DNA of 64,000 nucleotides from Pseudolysinimonas_A sp049651805 (GTDB lineage: Bacteria; Actinomycetota; Actinomycetes; Actinomycetales; Microbacteriaceae): the NCBI RefSeq assembly GCF_049651805.1, contig NZ_JBASCU010000029.1, forward strand, positions 103,815 to 167,814. Reading direction: 5' to 3'. The position numbers and the translations under genes are program-made. Shown piece by piece: positions 51,786 to 60,826 of this stretch. How positions within the stretch are numbered: the stretch's first letter is position 1; every line of letters starts with the position of its first letter. The notes beneath the pieces are model-generated. The model was not told the origin of the DNA, did not search any database, and saw only the letters and a list, made by a program, of their open reading frames with translations.

Positions 51786-51838
51786 ATCCGCGACTTTTCG
51801 CGCACGCGACACGTTCATCCGCGCGAAAACTCGCGGAT
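51786..51838. terminator. Long inverted repeat between dedA and the TetR gene
   Basis: ATCCGCGACTTTTCGCGC (51786-51803) and GCGCGAAAACTCGCGGAT (51821-51838) pair at 17 of 18 positions around a 17-base loop. The genes are convergent, so a bidirectional terminator is likely; the arms carry T- and A-runs for each strand. Confidence 0.75.
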
Positions 51839-51855
51839 AAAGGGGTCACCGGGGG

Positions 51856-52509
51856 TCACGCGGCGGGTGAGCCCCAGAACGGTGCCATGAGCGCCGCGGC
51901 GGTCGCGACCCCGGCGAGCAGGTAGTCCTCGTCGCCGTTCGGGTCGTTGGTGAACGCCCGCGCGGTGAGCGCATCCGTCGCGACGACCACGGCCGAGAAC
52001 GCGGTGCGGGCGGCGGCGGAGCCGTCGAGACCGAACCGGGAGACGAGAGCGTCGAACAGCCTGTCGGCGAAGCCCTGCATCGCGGGGCGCCCGGCGGCCG
52101 GCCGCAGGTCGAGAACGTCGCCGTAGCGCAGCGAGGCGAAGCCGGGCTCGTCGCGGTAGGCGGCTTTGATGTCGTCGAACACCGCCCCGAGGGCGGTGAA
52201 CCAGTCGGGGTGCGCATCATCCATGAGCGCCGCGAAGGTCGAGTCGCTGGTGCGTTCGACGTTGCGGGCCGCGAGGCTCTGCAACACGGCGATGCGGTCG
52301 GGGAAGTAGCGGTACACGGTGCCGATGGATGCGCCGGCTCGCTCCGCGACCATCGCGGTGGTGAGCCGCTCGTAGCCGATCTCGTGAACGACGTTCGCCG
52401 CGGCATCCAACAGGGCCGTCAGCCGTGCGGCGCTGCGCGCCTGTACCGGCTCGTTGCGGATGATTCCGCCTCCGTCGGCCCGTGGAGCGTCCAGGTGTGC
52501 TTGTGTCAT
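51856..52509 (-). CDS. TetR-family transcriptional regulator
   Basis: Repressor-type regulator of unknown ligand, 217 residues. The N-terminal HTH has LLDAAANVVHEIGYERLTTA followed by AERAGASIGTVYRYFPDR, the classic TetR signature; the rest is a ligand domain. ATG 52509 is preceded by AGGAGA and is preferred to the open frame up to 52707. It is divergent from the App1-type gene by 88 bases, which makes that gene a natural target candidate. Confidence 0.9.
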   Translation of the reverse strand: MTQAHLDAPRADGGGIIRNEPVQARSAARLTALLDAAANVVHEIGYERLTTAMVAERAGASIGTVYRYFPDRIAVLQSLAARNVERTSDSTFAALMDDAHPDWFTALGAVFDDIKAAYRDEPGFASLRYGDVLDLRPAAGRPAMQGFADRLFDALVSRFGLDGSAAARTAFSAVVVATDALTARAFTNDPNGDEDYLLAGVATAAALMAPFWGSPAA

Positions 52510-52597
52510 CGGATTCTCCTCAGCCTGATCCGCTTCGGATTCTAGCGTCGCAACAGTCGAGGAGTTCTGACTTTTCTCCCCGTGACACACTGGAGGC

Positions 52598-53605
52598 ATG
52601 TCGGGACGGGGGCTGCGCTTCGTCACCCGCATCGACGCGGCCGTGCACGGGCTGCGGGCGAGATGGGGTCGGTGGGCCGGGCGCGTCCCCACCGTGGTGC
52701 CCTTCATCGGCTACGGCGGCGACGGCTGGATCCGGGTTCTCGGGCGTGTCGTGCTGCGCAAACCGGGGCGCGCACCCGCCGATCGCTTCACCAGTGTGCG
52801 GGGCTGGCGCAGTTTCACATCGATTCCTGTTCGGGATGCCGTGGTCACCGTGACCGCGAACGACACCACCGGGCAGGTGCACGGCGACCCCGGCGGCGTG
52901 ATCGACGCCCGCTTCGAGGTGCGGCTGCCGCCCGGCTGGTCGAGCGTGCGACTGTCGATCGAGGGTCACGACGGAGTCGACTTCCCGGTGTTCGTCGTCG
53001 ACGAGGCGGCCACCTTCGGGGTGGTGTCCGATGTCGACGACACCGTCATGGTGACGGCGCTGCCGCGGCCGTTCCTGGCGGCGTGGAACTCGTTCGTGCT
53101 CGACGAACACGCCCGCACCCCGGTCGCCGGAATGGCGGTGCTCTACGAGCGTCTCGTGCGTGCCAACCCCGATGCGCCGGTCGTGTATCTGTCGACGGGA
53201 GCGTGGAACGTCGTTCCCACTCTCACCCGGTTCCTCGGCCGCAACCTCTATCCGCGGGGGCCGCTGCTGCTCACCGATTGGGGGCCGAGTCACGACCGCT
53301 GGTTCCGCAGCGGGCCCGAGCACAAGCGCATCAGTCTCGAGCGCCTCGCAAGCGAGTTCCCGCGCATCCGCTGGCTGCTGATCGGCGACGACGGTCAGCA
53401 CGACGAACGCATCTACGGCGACTTCGTTCGCCGCCACCCCGACCACGTGCGGGCCGTCGCCATCCGGCGGCTCACCCCGGGCGAGGCGGTTCTGGCGGGC
53501 GGCCGGGCGTCGGTCGAACCCCAGGGCGACCAGCCGGTGCCGTGGGTCTACGCGCCCGATGGGGCCGGCCTCAGCGCCCAACTCGGGGCTCTCGGACTGT
53601 TATAG
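52598..53605 (+). CDS. App1-type phosphatase (DUF2183)
   Basis: HAD-like phosphatase related to the yeast phosphatidate phosphatase App1. The 335-residue product has an N-terminal beta-rich domain (about 60-145) and the catalytic DVDDTVMVT (DxDxT) near 146-154, then LSTGAWNV and LLIGDDGQHDE with the other acidic residues. The physiological substrate is unknown; phosphatidic acid is a family guess. GGAGG stands 4 bases before ATG 52598. A TetR gene is divergent. Confidence 0.88.
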   Translation: MSGRGLRFVTRIDAAVHGLRARWGRWAGRVPTVVPFIGYGGDGWIRVLGRVVLRKPGRAPADRFTSVRGWRSFTSIPVRDAVVTVTANDTTGQVHGDPGGVIDARFEVRLPPGWSSVRLSIEGHDGVDFPVFVVDEAATFGVVSDVDDTVMVTALPRPFLAAWNSFVLDEHARTPVAGMAVLYERLVRANPDAPVVYLSTGAWNVVPTLTRFLGRNLYPRGPLLLTDWGPSHDRWFRSGPEHKRISLERLASEFPRIRWLLIGDDGQHDERIYGDFVRRHPDHVRAVAIRRLTPGEAVLAGGRASVEPQGDQPVPWVYAPDGAGLSAQLGALGLL

Positions 53606-53667
53606 GTGGCTTTCAAAGCGGAATCCGATGCCTGCACAGCGTCAGACGACGGTTTCCGCATCTTTCG

Positions 53668-53685
53668 GCCCCCGAACGCGGGGGC
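53668..53685 (+). terminator. Short GC hairpin after the App1-type gene
   Basis: GCCCCCG-AACG-CGGGGGC, a perfect 7-bp stem, 62 bases after the stop; no T-run. Confidence 0.5.
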
Positions 53686-53694
53686 GAGGAATCC

Positions 53695-53724
53695 TTGACC
53701 TCGGTCGTGGAGACGCGATAGCGT
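53695..53724 (+). promoter_or_regulatory. Candidate sigma-70-type promoter upstream of the small membrane protein gene
   Basis: TTGACC (53695-53700), 18-base spacer, TAGCGT (53719-53724): the best -35/-10 pair I found in the window. The transcript would carry about 140 bases before ATG 53870. This 264-base gap otherwise holds no gene I can support. Confidence 0.6.
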
Positions 53725-53869
53725 CATCACGTTGTCTGTCCCCCTTTGTGCGGACACCCGACCTCCGGCCCCACCGGAGCGCATCACCGCCTCACCCGCA
53801 TCAGGCCTCCCCCGGCCGACGGTCCCTGTGACCGCAGTGGTTCCTATCCCCCGAGAGGAACAGCCCAGC

Positions 53870-54196
53870 ATGTCCGCTGCGCTTCCCGCCGCCCTGGCAC
53901 TCGTCGCGCCCGCGCCCGACGCCGGCCTCTTCGCCGCCGTGATCGTGGCCGCCGGCGTCACCGCCCTCGTCGCCCTCGGGATGATGGTGTTCGGCATGTA
54001 CCGCCACGCTCGCCTCACCGCGCTGCGCGGCCTCGCCACGGCCGGTCTCGCCCTCGGGGTGATCTCCGTCGCCGTCGGCGGCGTGCTCGCCGTCTCCCCG
54101 TCGTCGGCCCAGGCCGCGCCCGAGCAGACCGCACCGACCTACGTGGTCACGTCGGACGATCCCGACATGCAGCTTCCGACGCTGCCCCTCGACTGA
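53870..54196 (+). CDS. Small membrane protein, function unknown
   Basis: A 108-residue product with two hydrophobic segments (GLFAAVIVAAGVTALVALGM and LATAGLALGVISVAVGG) joined by a basic FGMYRHARLTALRG loop, and a Pro/Asp-rich tail. ATG 53870 is preceded by GAGAGGAA and is preferred to ATG 53732, which adds 46 low-complexity residues. The long leader after a good promoter is unusual here. I do not recognise a family. Confidence 0.7.
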   Translation: MSAALPAALALVAPAPDAGLFAAVIVAAGVTALVALGMMVFGMYRHARLTALRGLATAGLALGVISVAVGGVLAVSPSSAQAAPEQTAPTYVVTSDDPDMQLPTLPLD

Positions 54197-54234
54197 CGCC
54201 GCGGGCAGCCCGGCCTCCCGTTGCGGGTGGTGGA

Positions 54235-55416
54235 TTAGTCGACGAGCGTGCGGCACACTTCGCCGCAGTGCACGTACGGCCCCGACCTGCCGGACAGTTC
54301 CCGGCGCAGCTCCAGCAGGCGCCTCGCCGCGTCGTCGATCGTCGCCATCGGGATGAGGCCGTCGCGCACCGCCGCGGCGACCGCGACGACGACGCTTGAG
54401 ACGTCGACCGGCCCGACATAGAGCAACAGTGTCGTTCCCGCGGCGATCGAGGCGACCGCGTTCGCCGCCTGGTTGCCGTACGCCACCTCGCCCGAGTTCT
54501 CGAGCATGGACATGTCGTCGGTGACGATGATGCCGTCGAAGCCCAGCTCGTCACGCAGGATGCCGTTCCAGACGGCCGAGAGCGAGGCGGGGGCGTCATC
54601 GATCGAGCTGTAGCGCAGGTGCCCGAGCATGACGAACTCGGCGCCCGCGTCGATCCCCGCCGCGAACGGGCCAGCCTGCGTCGCCCGCCACTGGTCGGCG
54701 GACATCGACGTCGTGGGCACGCTGGTGTGCGAGTCGGCCGCGACCGACCCGTGGCCCGGGAAGTGCTTGAGCGTCGAGAGCACCGCGCCGCGCTCGCCTT
54801 CGACGGCGGCGACGACCCGCGGAGCAGCCGATGCGGCATCCGACCCGAGGGTGCGGGAGTAGATGAACGAGCCCCGGTCGCCGGTGACGTCGGCGACGAT
54901 CCCGAAGTTGATCGTCACCCCGGCGGAGGCGACGAGCGCCGCACGCGCCTGGAAGGCCGCCAGCGTCGCGGCGGGGTCCTGGCTGCGCAGGGTGGCCGCG
55001 CCGGGGCCGTCGTCCGGTAGCCGGGCGACGATGCCGCCTTCCTGGTCGATCGCGGTGAGCACCGGCAGCCCCGGGTCGGCGCTGAGACCCGCTGCGGTGG
55101 CGGCGAGTTGTTCGGGAGAGGCGACGTTGTCTCCCATGAAGATCACCCCGGCGACTCCGGTCGCGTCGATCACCTGTCGGATCGGCTGGGCACCGTGCCC
55201 GGCGACGTGGATCATCACCAGGCTCGCGATCTTCTGCTCGAGGGTCATCGCCGCAAGACGCGCGTCGACGTAGCCCGCCAGCCGGTCGATCGCCGCGGGC
55301 TCCGCGACGGCCCAGGGGCGGGGAGGGCCGGATGAGGGCGGGCTGGGAGCGGCGGCGCAGCCCGCGAGACTCAGCACGAGAGCGCCGGCGACCGCCACCG
55401 CGCGCCATCGAGCCAT
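54235..55416 (-). CDS. GH3 glycoside hydrolase lipoprotein (NagZ-like)
   Basis: Probably hydrolyses N-acetylhexosamine units of cell-wall turnover fragments or other glycans outside the membrane. The 393-residue product has a lipobox LAGC (Cys about 20), then a GH3 barrel with KHFPGHG, the GSVAADSH segment (His-Asp pair of the NagZ type) and nucleophile Asp in GIIVTDDMSM. Unlike cytoplasmic proteobacterial NagZ it is lipidated, as in many Gram-positives. TAGAGT ends 6 bases before the ATG. Divergent from a UbiA gene. Confidence 0.9.
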   Translation of the reverse strand: MARWRAVAVAGALVLSLAGCAAAPSPPSSGPPRPWAVAEPAAIDRLAGYVDARLAAMTLEQKIASLVMIHVAGHGAQPIRQVIDATGVAGVIFMGDNVASPEQLAATAAGLSADPGLPVLTAIDQEGGIVARLPDDGPGAATLRSQDPAATLAAFQARAALVASAGVTINFGIVADVTGDRGSFIYSRTLGSDAASAAPRVVAAVEGERGAVLSTLKHFPGHGSVAADSHTSVPTTSMSADQWRATQAGPFAAGIDAGAEFVMLGHLRYSSIDDAPASLSAVWNGILRDELGFDGIIVTDDMSMLENSGEVAYGNQAANAVASIAAGTTLLLYVGPVDVSSVVVAVAAAVRDGLIPMATIDDAARRLLELRRELSGRSGPYVHCGEVCRTLVD

Positions 55417-55422
55417 GACGGG

Positions 55423-55445
55423 ACTCTAGTGCCCGGCCCTACGCT
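55423..55445. promoter_or_regulatory. Divergent -10 boxes for the GH3 gene and ubiA-type gene
   Basis: TAGAGT (minus, 55428-55423) and TACGCT (55440-55445) each end 6 bases before their ATG, in a 35-base gap. Confidence 0.6.
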
Positions 55446-55451
55446 GGGGCG

Positions 55452-56291
55452 ATGCGGTTGATCGGTGCCCTGCTGCGGTCGTCGCACCCTCTGCCCTCGG
55501 CAGGCGTGACCGTCATCGCGGTGCTGCTCGGCATCGCCGTCGGCCTCGGCCCCATCGGGGTGGTGCTGCTCGGCGTGACGATGGCGTTCAACCAACTCTC
55601 GATCGGGTGGTCCAACGACTGGCTCGACGCGGTGCGCGACCGTGAAGCGGGTCGACTCGACAAGCCGGTGGCGCGGGGCGAGATCCCGGTCGCGGCCGTT
55701 CGCGTCGCAGCACTGGGCGCTGCCGCCCTGGCCGTGTTCGTCTCGCTGAGCCTCGGCCTGCCGTTCGCGCTGGCCCACCTCATCGCGCTCGGCGGCGGCT
55801 GGGCCTACAACACCTGGCTGAAGCACGGGCCGCTGTCGCCGCTGCCCTACGTGGTGGCGTTCGGGCTGCTGCCGATGCTGGCGACGCTGGCGCTGCCTCA
55901 ACCTGCACCGGCGGCCTGGTGGGCTGTGCTCGCCGGATCGCTGCTGGGCGTCGCCGCACACGTCGCCAACGTGCTGCCCGACCTCGACGACGACGCCGCC
56001 ACCGGGGTGCGCGGCCTGCCACACCGCCTCGGTCGCGTCGGCGCGACTGTGCTCGGCGGAGTCGCTCTGGCCGGAGCCGCGATCGCGCTTGCTCTCGGAA
56101 TCGGACTGGATTCGCCGATCGCTCTCGCCGGTCTGGCACTCTCGCTCGCGGCATCCGCCGGCGCGGTCGTCGCGGGCCTCCGCGGCAGCCGGTGGGGCTT
56201 CCGGTTGGTGATCCTCGCGGCGCTCATCGATGTCGTGCTGCTCGTGCTGGCCGGTGAGCGGATGGTCGTGACGCTCGGGTCGGCGACCTAA
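55452..56291 (+). CDS. UbiA-family prenyltransferase
   Basis: Integral-membrane prenyl transferase of unknown acceptor. The 279 residues have the first Asp-rich site NDWLDAVRDREAGR and the second DLDDDAATGVRGLPHRLG, plus about eight hydrophobic segments. MenA, protoheme farnesyltransferase and other quinone or decaprenyl-phosphate enzymes share the fold; the motifs do not decide among them, and no menaquinone gene is adjacent. TACGCT ends 6 bases before the ATG. It ends overlapping the hydrolase gene stop by 4 bases (convergent). Confidence 0.85.
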   Translation: MRLIGALLRSSHPLPSAGVTVIAVLLGIAVGLGPIGVVLLGVTMAFNQLSIGWSNDWLDAVRDREAGRLDKPVARGEIPVAAVRVAALGAAALAVFVSLSLGLPFALAHLIALGGGWAYNTWLKHGPLSPLPYVVAFGLLPMLATLALPQPAPAAWWAVLAGSLLGVAAHVANVLPDLDDDAATGVRGLPHRLGRVGATVLGGVALAGAAIALALGIGLDSPIALAGLALSLAASAGAVVAGLRGSRWGFRLVILAALIDVVLLVLAGERMVVTLGSAT

Positions 56292-56950
56292 CGCTGCACG
56301 GCCACGAGCACGGCCTCGATCGCCGCCGCATCTTCGAGAACCCGGAAGTGGCCGACCACGTCGAGGCGCACGTTGGTGCCGCCCTCGATCGCACTGCCCT
56401 CGGGGATGTGCGGGTCGAACGACGGGTAGATCGAGGTGATGCGCGCGTTCACCTCGCGCTCGGCGACGAGACGGCGGATGACCGGATGCCGCGGGCGGAA
56501 CGCGCGCAAGGCCGGCACGAGCGTGAAGTGCGCCATCCGCGAGCCGCCGAACGGGGTCGCGACGGCGACCAGCCGGTCGATGCGACCGTCGGTGTCCTGA
56601 AGCATCGCCGCCTTGCCGACGAGCCCGCCTTTACTGTGGGCGACGAGCGCGACCCGGTGCAGGTCGCGGCGCTCGAGGAACTCCAGAACGCGCCCGGCGG
56701 CCGCCGGGATCGGCCCGGCGTTGATGCCCAGCTCCGGGATGACGTACACCGGATGCCCGGCTTCGGCCAACCGGTTCGCGATCGGCCGCAGAAAGTTCCA
56801 GCGCTCGAAGACACCCGGCACGATGACGACGGGGCGCGCGGCGCCCGCGGCGTAGGCCGCGGGAACGGCTGCGGCGAAACCAAGACCACGCATCCGGATC
56901 GCGTTCGGGTAGTCGCGCAGCAGGTGCCGCGCGTGCTCACGCCGTCTCAC
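56288..56950 (-). CDS. Alpha/beta hydrolase (lipase/esterase-like)
   Basis: Serine hydrolase of 220 residues, substrate unknown. It has VVIVPGVFERWNFLRPIA (oxyanion strand), nucleophile Ser in VAHSKGGLVG and His in VVGHFRVLED near the end. The frame continues to 57247, but GTG 56950 overlaps the previous stop (GTGA) and has GGGAG 5 bases before it, so it is the likely start. The product lacks a signal. It is the second gene of a pair with the preceding alpha/beta hydrolase. Confidence 0.82.
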   Translation of the reverse strand: MRRREHARHLLRDYPNAIRMRGLGFAAAVPAAYAAGAARPVVIVPGVFERWNFLRPIANRLAEAGHPVYVIPELGINAGPIPAAAGRVLEFLERRDLHRVALVAHSKGGLVGKAAMLQDTDGRIDRLVAVATPFGGSRMAHFTLVPALRAFRPRHPVIRRLVAEREVNARITSIYPSFDPHIPEGSAIEGGTNVRLDVVGHFRVLEDAAAIEAVLVAVQR

Positions 56951-57795
56951 GACCGCTCCCCTGCCGCGACGAACTCGGTGATGTGCCGCGCGATCATCAC
57001 CGGATCGGTGTGCATGATGACGTGCGGGCCGTGCACCTGGCGGAACTCGCCGTGCGGATGCGCCCGGCTCAGGTCCTCCGCCCAGTCCGAGGGCACGATG
57101 GGATCGCGGTCGCCGGTGATCACGAGCGTGCGGGCGCCGTGCGACGGAACACGATCTTCCAGGCGGTCGCGGAGCATGTGCGGCAGCTGACGCATCAGAT
57201 ACGGCAGTCCGCAGCGCACGACGTAGTCGACGGTCGAGATCGCCCACACGCGAAACGGTTCACGCGTCGCATCGTGCAACAGGTGCCCGATCGCCGTCCA
57301 GGGCTTGCGCGCCGACGGCACCATCGTCGGGGCGAGCATGACGACGGTATCGGTGACGTCGGGATGGGCGGCCGCGAGCACCGAGACCACCTGCGTTCCC
57401 ATCGAGTGCCCGACGAGCACCGGGGCGCGCAGATCGACCTCGCGCAGGAAGCCCGCGAGCACCGCGGCGTGATCGGCGAGGGTCACGTCGCGGCGCGGGT
57501 TCGGAGCGGCACCGTAGCCGGGCAGGTCGACGAGGTAGACCCGGCCGGTGCGCGACAGCTCCGCCGCGAGCGGGTGGAAGTAGCGCGACGAGACCCCGAT
57601 GCCGTGTACCAGCACGTAGGTGTGCGTGGCGGCCTGCTCGGGTCCGGGAAACCGCTCGACGACGATCGTCAGGTCGTCATGCTGTTGCCGGCTGGTGAAG
57701 TATTGCCGCCCCCGGATCCGCCGGACGCGATACAGCTCTTCGCCGGCCGGGCCGCGGCGGCCGCGACGCAGTCGGGCGAACGGGCCGGTCGGCAT
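56947..57795 (-). CDS. Alpha/beta hydrolase
   Basis: A 282-residue serine hydrolase with THTYVLVHGIGVSS, nucleophile Ser in LVGHSMGTQ, Asp in ITGDRDPIVP and His in GPHVIMHTD. The substrate cannot be read. TAAGCT ends 6 bases before ATG 57795 and overlaps the LLM oxidoreductase stop, suggesting a separate leaderless promoter. It precedes the second hydrolase with a 4-base overlap; both might act on related lipids or esters. Confidence 0.88.
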   Translation of the reverse strand: MPTGPFARLRRGRRGPAGEELYRVRRIRGRQYFTSRQQHDDLTIVVERFPGPEQAATHTYVLVHGIGVSSRYFHPLAAELSRTGRVYLVDLPGYGAAPNPRRDVTLADHAAVLAGFLREVDLRAPVLVGHSMGTQVVSVLAAAHPDVTDTVVMLAPTMVPSARKPWTAIGHLLHDATREPFRVWAISTVDYVVRCGLPYLMRQLPHMLRDRLEDRVPSHGARTLVITGDRDPIVPSDWAEDLSRAHPHGEFRQVHGPHVIMHTDPVMIARHITEFVAAGERS

Positions 57796-57804
57796 CCCCC
57801 GAGC

Positions 57805-58875
57805 TTAGGAGCCCGCGTCGGCGGCGAGCAGTTCGCGCACGCGCGGGATGACGACCGTGCCGTAGAGCTCGATCGCGTGCATCAGGTGCTCGTGCGGGAT
57901 CGTGCCCGCCGAGTACTTGAGGTCGAACCGCTGGATGCCGAGGGTGCGCACGGTGTCGGCGATCTTGCGGGCGACCGTCTCGGGCGAGCCGGTGTGCTGG
58001 GCGCCTTCCGCGATCTCCCGCTCGAAGTCGTCGCGCGTCATCGGACCCCAGCCCCGCTCCTTGCCGATGCGGTCGAACATGGCCTTCTGGTGCGGCCAGA
58101 GGATGTCGGCGGCCTCCTGATCGGTGTCGGCGATGAAGCCCGGCGAGTGCACGGCGACGGGCAGGTCGGGCTGCTCGAGTTGGGCGAGGGCGCGGTGGAA
58201 CAGGTCGACGTAGGGCGCGAAGCGGGCGGGGGCGCCGCCGATGATCGCGAGGGTGAGCGGGAAGCCATACCGGGCGGCGCGCACGACCGACTCCGGCGAT
58301 CCGCCGACGCCGACCCAGGTGCGGATCGATCCCGACTCGGTCTTCGGGTACACGTGCTGGTTGGTCAGCGGCGCCCGCGTCGACCCTTCCCAGGTGACCG
58401 GTCCTTCGGCGAGCAGCGCGTGCAGCAGGTCGATCTTCTCGTCGAACAGCCGCTCGTAGTCGGCCAGGTCGAAGCCGAACAGCGGGAACGACTCGGTGAA
58501 CGAGCCGCGCCCGAGGATGATCTCCGCCCGACCGCGCGAGATCGCGTCGAGGGTCGCGAACCGCTCGAAGACGCGCACCGGCTCGTCGGACGACAGCACG
58601 GTGACGGCGGTGCCGAGGTGGATGCGGGAGGTAGCGGCGGCGATCGCGGCGAGCACGATCTCCGGGGCCGAGATCGCGAAGTCGTCGCGATGATGCTCGC
58701 CGACGCCGAAGAAGTCGACCCCGAGCGAGTCGGCGAGAACGCCCTGCTCGACGACGTTGCGGATCACTTGCGCGTAACCGACGGTGTTGCCGTCGAGGTC
58801 GACACTCACGTCGCCGAAGGTGTCGAGGCCGAGTTCTAGGCCGTCGAGCGGAATGTGGGGCGAAGTGGTTGTCAT
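57805..58875 (-). CDS. LLM-class flavin-dependent oxidoreductase (luciferase-like)
   Basis: FMN- or F420-type monooxygenase fold, 356 residues, substrate unknown. Marks are VDFFGVGEHHRDDFAISAPE, a long TIM-barrel core with HLGTAVTVLSSDEPVRVFE and ILGRGSFTES. ATG 58875 is preferred over 58908 because GGAAG stands 6 bases before it and homologues begin MTTxxPHIPLDG-like. The unit precedes the hydrolase pair on minus. Confidence 0.85.
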   Translation of the reverse strand: MTTTSPHIPLDGLELGLDTFGDVSVDLDGNTVGYAQVIRNVVEQGVLADSLGVDFFGVGEHHRDDFAISAPEIVLAAIAAATSRIHLGTAVTVLSSDEPVRVFERFATLDAISRGRAEIILGRGSFTESFPLFGFDLADYERLFDEKIDLLHALLAEGPVTWEGSTRAPLTNQHVYPKTESGSIRTWVGVGGSPESVVRAARYGFPLTLAIIGGAPARFAPYVDLFHRALAQLEQPDLPVAVHSPGFIADTDQEAADILWPHQKAMFDRIGKERGWGPMTRDDFEREIAEGAQHTGSPETVARKIADTVRTLGIQRFDLKYSAGTIPHEHLMHAIELYGTVVIPRVRELLAADAGS

Positions 58876-58985
58876 GTCAACTTCCAACTGGGGAGCGGGG
58901 GCGGTCATTCCCGACCGTTCCTAGCATCCTGAACGGTCACTGGGAAGCACCTGGCCCGCGCACCCCGCGTGCCTAGCCTGGGGTG

Positions 58986-60011
58986 ATGAGCGATGTCGTC
59001 ATCTTCGCCCCCTCGCCGGTGCTCGAGATCACCGTCGAAGAACACCAGCACGACGGCGACGTGCACGTGCACGCCGGCGGGCAGGGCGTGTGGCAGGCGC
59101 GGATGCTGCTCTCGCTCGGTCGGGACGTCGAGCTGTGCTGCGCACTCTCCGGTGAGACCGGTCGGGTGCTCGGTCACCTGTTGCAAGAGGAGAGCATCCG
59201 CATCCGAGCCGTTCATCGGGTGGCCCGCGGCGGTGTCTACGTTCACGACCGCCGCGACGGCGATCGCAAACCGATCATCGAGTCCGGCGGCGACGCCCTG
59301 ACCCGGCACGAGCAAGACGAGCTCTACGGACTCACCCTGCGCACCGGTCTCGACGCGAAACTCGTGATCCTCTCCGGTCCGCACGGCGCAGGCGTGGTGC
59401 CCGCCGACTTCTACCGACGGCTCGCCGCCGACCTGCGCACCGGGGGCGTGCGCGTCGTCGTCGACCTCGCCGGCGAACGGCTGGATGCCGCCCTCGCCGG
59501 CGGCGTGACCGTCGCGAAGGTGAGCGACGAAGAACTGCACACCGACGGCCGGATCGGCACGAAGAGCAGCATCGACCAGATCGTGTCGGCGATGCGGGCA
59601 CTCCATGACGCCGGAGCCGAGGTCGTCGTCGTGACCCGCGCCGCCGAATCGGGCCTGCTGCTGCAAGACGGCGCCGTCTACGAGGTCGTCGCCCCGAAGA
59701 TGGAGGTCGTCGACTCGGCGGGGGCCGGGGACTCGTTCGTCGGAGCGTTCTGCTCGGTGCTCGCCGACGGCGGTTCCGTGTCCGATGCCGCGCTGCTGGG
59801 AGCCGCAGCGGGAGCGCAGAACGTCACCCGCCACGGGCTCGGGACGGGTGAGGCGGCGACGATCGAACGGTTGCGGGAGCTCGTCGTCATCCGCCCTCTC
59901 CCCGGCGGCGGCGCGCCGGACGCCCCGGCGCCGCCGGCCCGCGAAGTGACCCCGAACGACCTCGCCCACCTGGTCGAAGCGGCCACGCACGAAGACGAGG
60001 CGACGCCGTGA
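58986..60011 (+). CDS. PfkB-family carbohydrate kinase (1-phosphofructokinase-like)
   Basis: ATP-dependent sugar kinase, 341 residues. The N-terminal GGQGVWQARMLLSLG and C-terminal DSAGAGDSFVGAF (catalytic Asp in GAGDS) are the two PfkB signatures; the first is a variant of the FruK/LacC GGKG form. Substrate could be fructose-1-phosphate or tagatose-type sugars; there is no PTS gene nearby. ATG 58986 is preferred over GTG 58983 because TAGCCT ends 6 bases before it. The surE start overlaps the stop (GTGA). Confidence 0.85.
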   Translation: MSDVVIFAPSPVLEITVEEHQHDGDVHVHAGGQGVWQARMLLSLGRDVELCCALSGETGRVLGHLLQEESIRIRAVHRVARGGVYVHDRRDGDRKPIIESGGDALTRHEQDELYGLTLRTGLDAKLVILSGPHGAGVVPADFYRRLAADLRTGGVRVVVDLAGERLDAALAGGVTVAKVSDEELHTDGRIGTKSSIDQIVSAMRALHDAGAEVVVVTRAAESGLLLQDGAVYEVVAPKMEVVDSAGAGDSFVGAFCSVLADGGSVSDAALLGAAAGAQNVTRHGLGTGEAATIERLRELVVIRPLPGGGAPDAPAPPAREVTPNDLAHLVEAATHEDEATP

Positions 60012-60826
60012 CCCGCGCGCTGATCACCAACGACGACGGCATCGCGAGCCCCGGGCTCTGCGCCCTCGCCCACGCCGCGATCGACGCCGGCCTCGACGTG
60101 GTGATCGCGGCGCCGGCCGAAGAGGCGAGCGGTTCGAGCGCGGCGATCACCGGCACCAACACGATCGCCGTCACCGGCCACACCGACGCCTCGACGATCA
60201 AAGTCGAGAAGCGCGAACTCGCCCAGGTGCCCGGGGTTCCCGCCTACAGCGTGCGGGCCGCACCGGGGCTCATCGCCCTGCTCGCCGCCCACGGGGCGTT
60301 CGGCGCTCCCCCCGACCTCGTGCTGTCGGGCATCAACCGCGGAGCGAACCTCGGGCGGGTCATCCTGCACTCGGGAACCGTCGGCGCCGCGCTCACCGGG
60401 GGCGTCAACGAAGCCCGGGGGCTCGCCGTCTCGCTCGATGTGGGGCTGAACCCCGAGGCGCATCACTGGGAGACCGCCGCCATCGTCGTGCGCGGCCTGC
60501 TGCCCGTCCTGCTCGAACATCCGGCGGGCACGGTGTTCAACCTGAACGTGCCGAACGTGCCCCCCGACACCGAAGTCGAGGTGCGCGAGGCGACCCTCGC
60601 GCCGTTCGGAATCGTGCAGACGACGATGACCGAGCCGGTCGAAGGAGACGTGCGCCTCACCGTGCGCGAACTGCCCGACGAGCCGCTTCCGGGCAGCGAT
60701 GCCGCGCTGCTCGAGGCCGGCTACGCGACCATCACCAACGTCGTCGCGGTGCAGCAGTCCGGGGTCGCGGTGTTCGCCGGCCGACGCGGGGACCGCGCCG
60801 GGCTTCACGTCACGGGCGCTCCGTAA
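60008..60826 (+). CDS. surE: 5'/3'-nucleotidase SurE
   Basis: Metal-dependent nucleotidase, 272 residues, with TNDDGIASPG (metal-binding NDDG), a central LVLSGINRGANLG and HSGTVGAALTGG. The chain is slightly longer than E. coli SurE at the C-terminus. GTG 60008 overlaps the kinase stop, so it is coupled to the PfkB gene. It overlaps the 3' end of the universal-stress gene on the other strand by 17 bases. Confidence 0.93.
   Translation: MTRALITNDDGIASPGLCALAHAAIDAGLDVVIAAPAEEASGSSAAITGTNTIAVTGHTDASTIKVEKRELAQVPGVPAYSVRAAPGLIALLAAHGAFGAPPDLVLSGINRGANLGRVILHSGTVGAALTGGVNEARGLAVSLDVGLNPEAHHWETAAIVVRGLLPVLLEHPAGTVFNLNVPNVPPDTEVEVREATLAPFGIVQTTMTEPVEGDVRLTVRELPDEPLPGSDAALLEAGYATITNVVAVQQSGVAVFAGRRGDRAGLHVTGAP

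Noticed and set aside
53732..53869. A 46-residue N-terminal extension of the small membrane protein
   Set aside because: Pro/Arg-rich, no ribosome site, and only 7 bases from the -10 box; although that distance fits a leaderless start, the second ATG has a good ribosome site and a plausible membrane N-terminus. This choice remains open.
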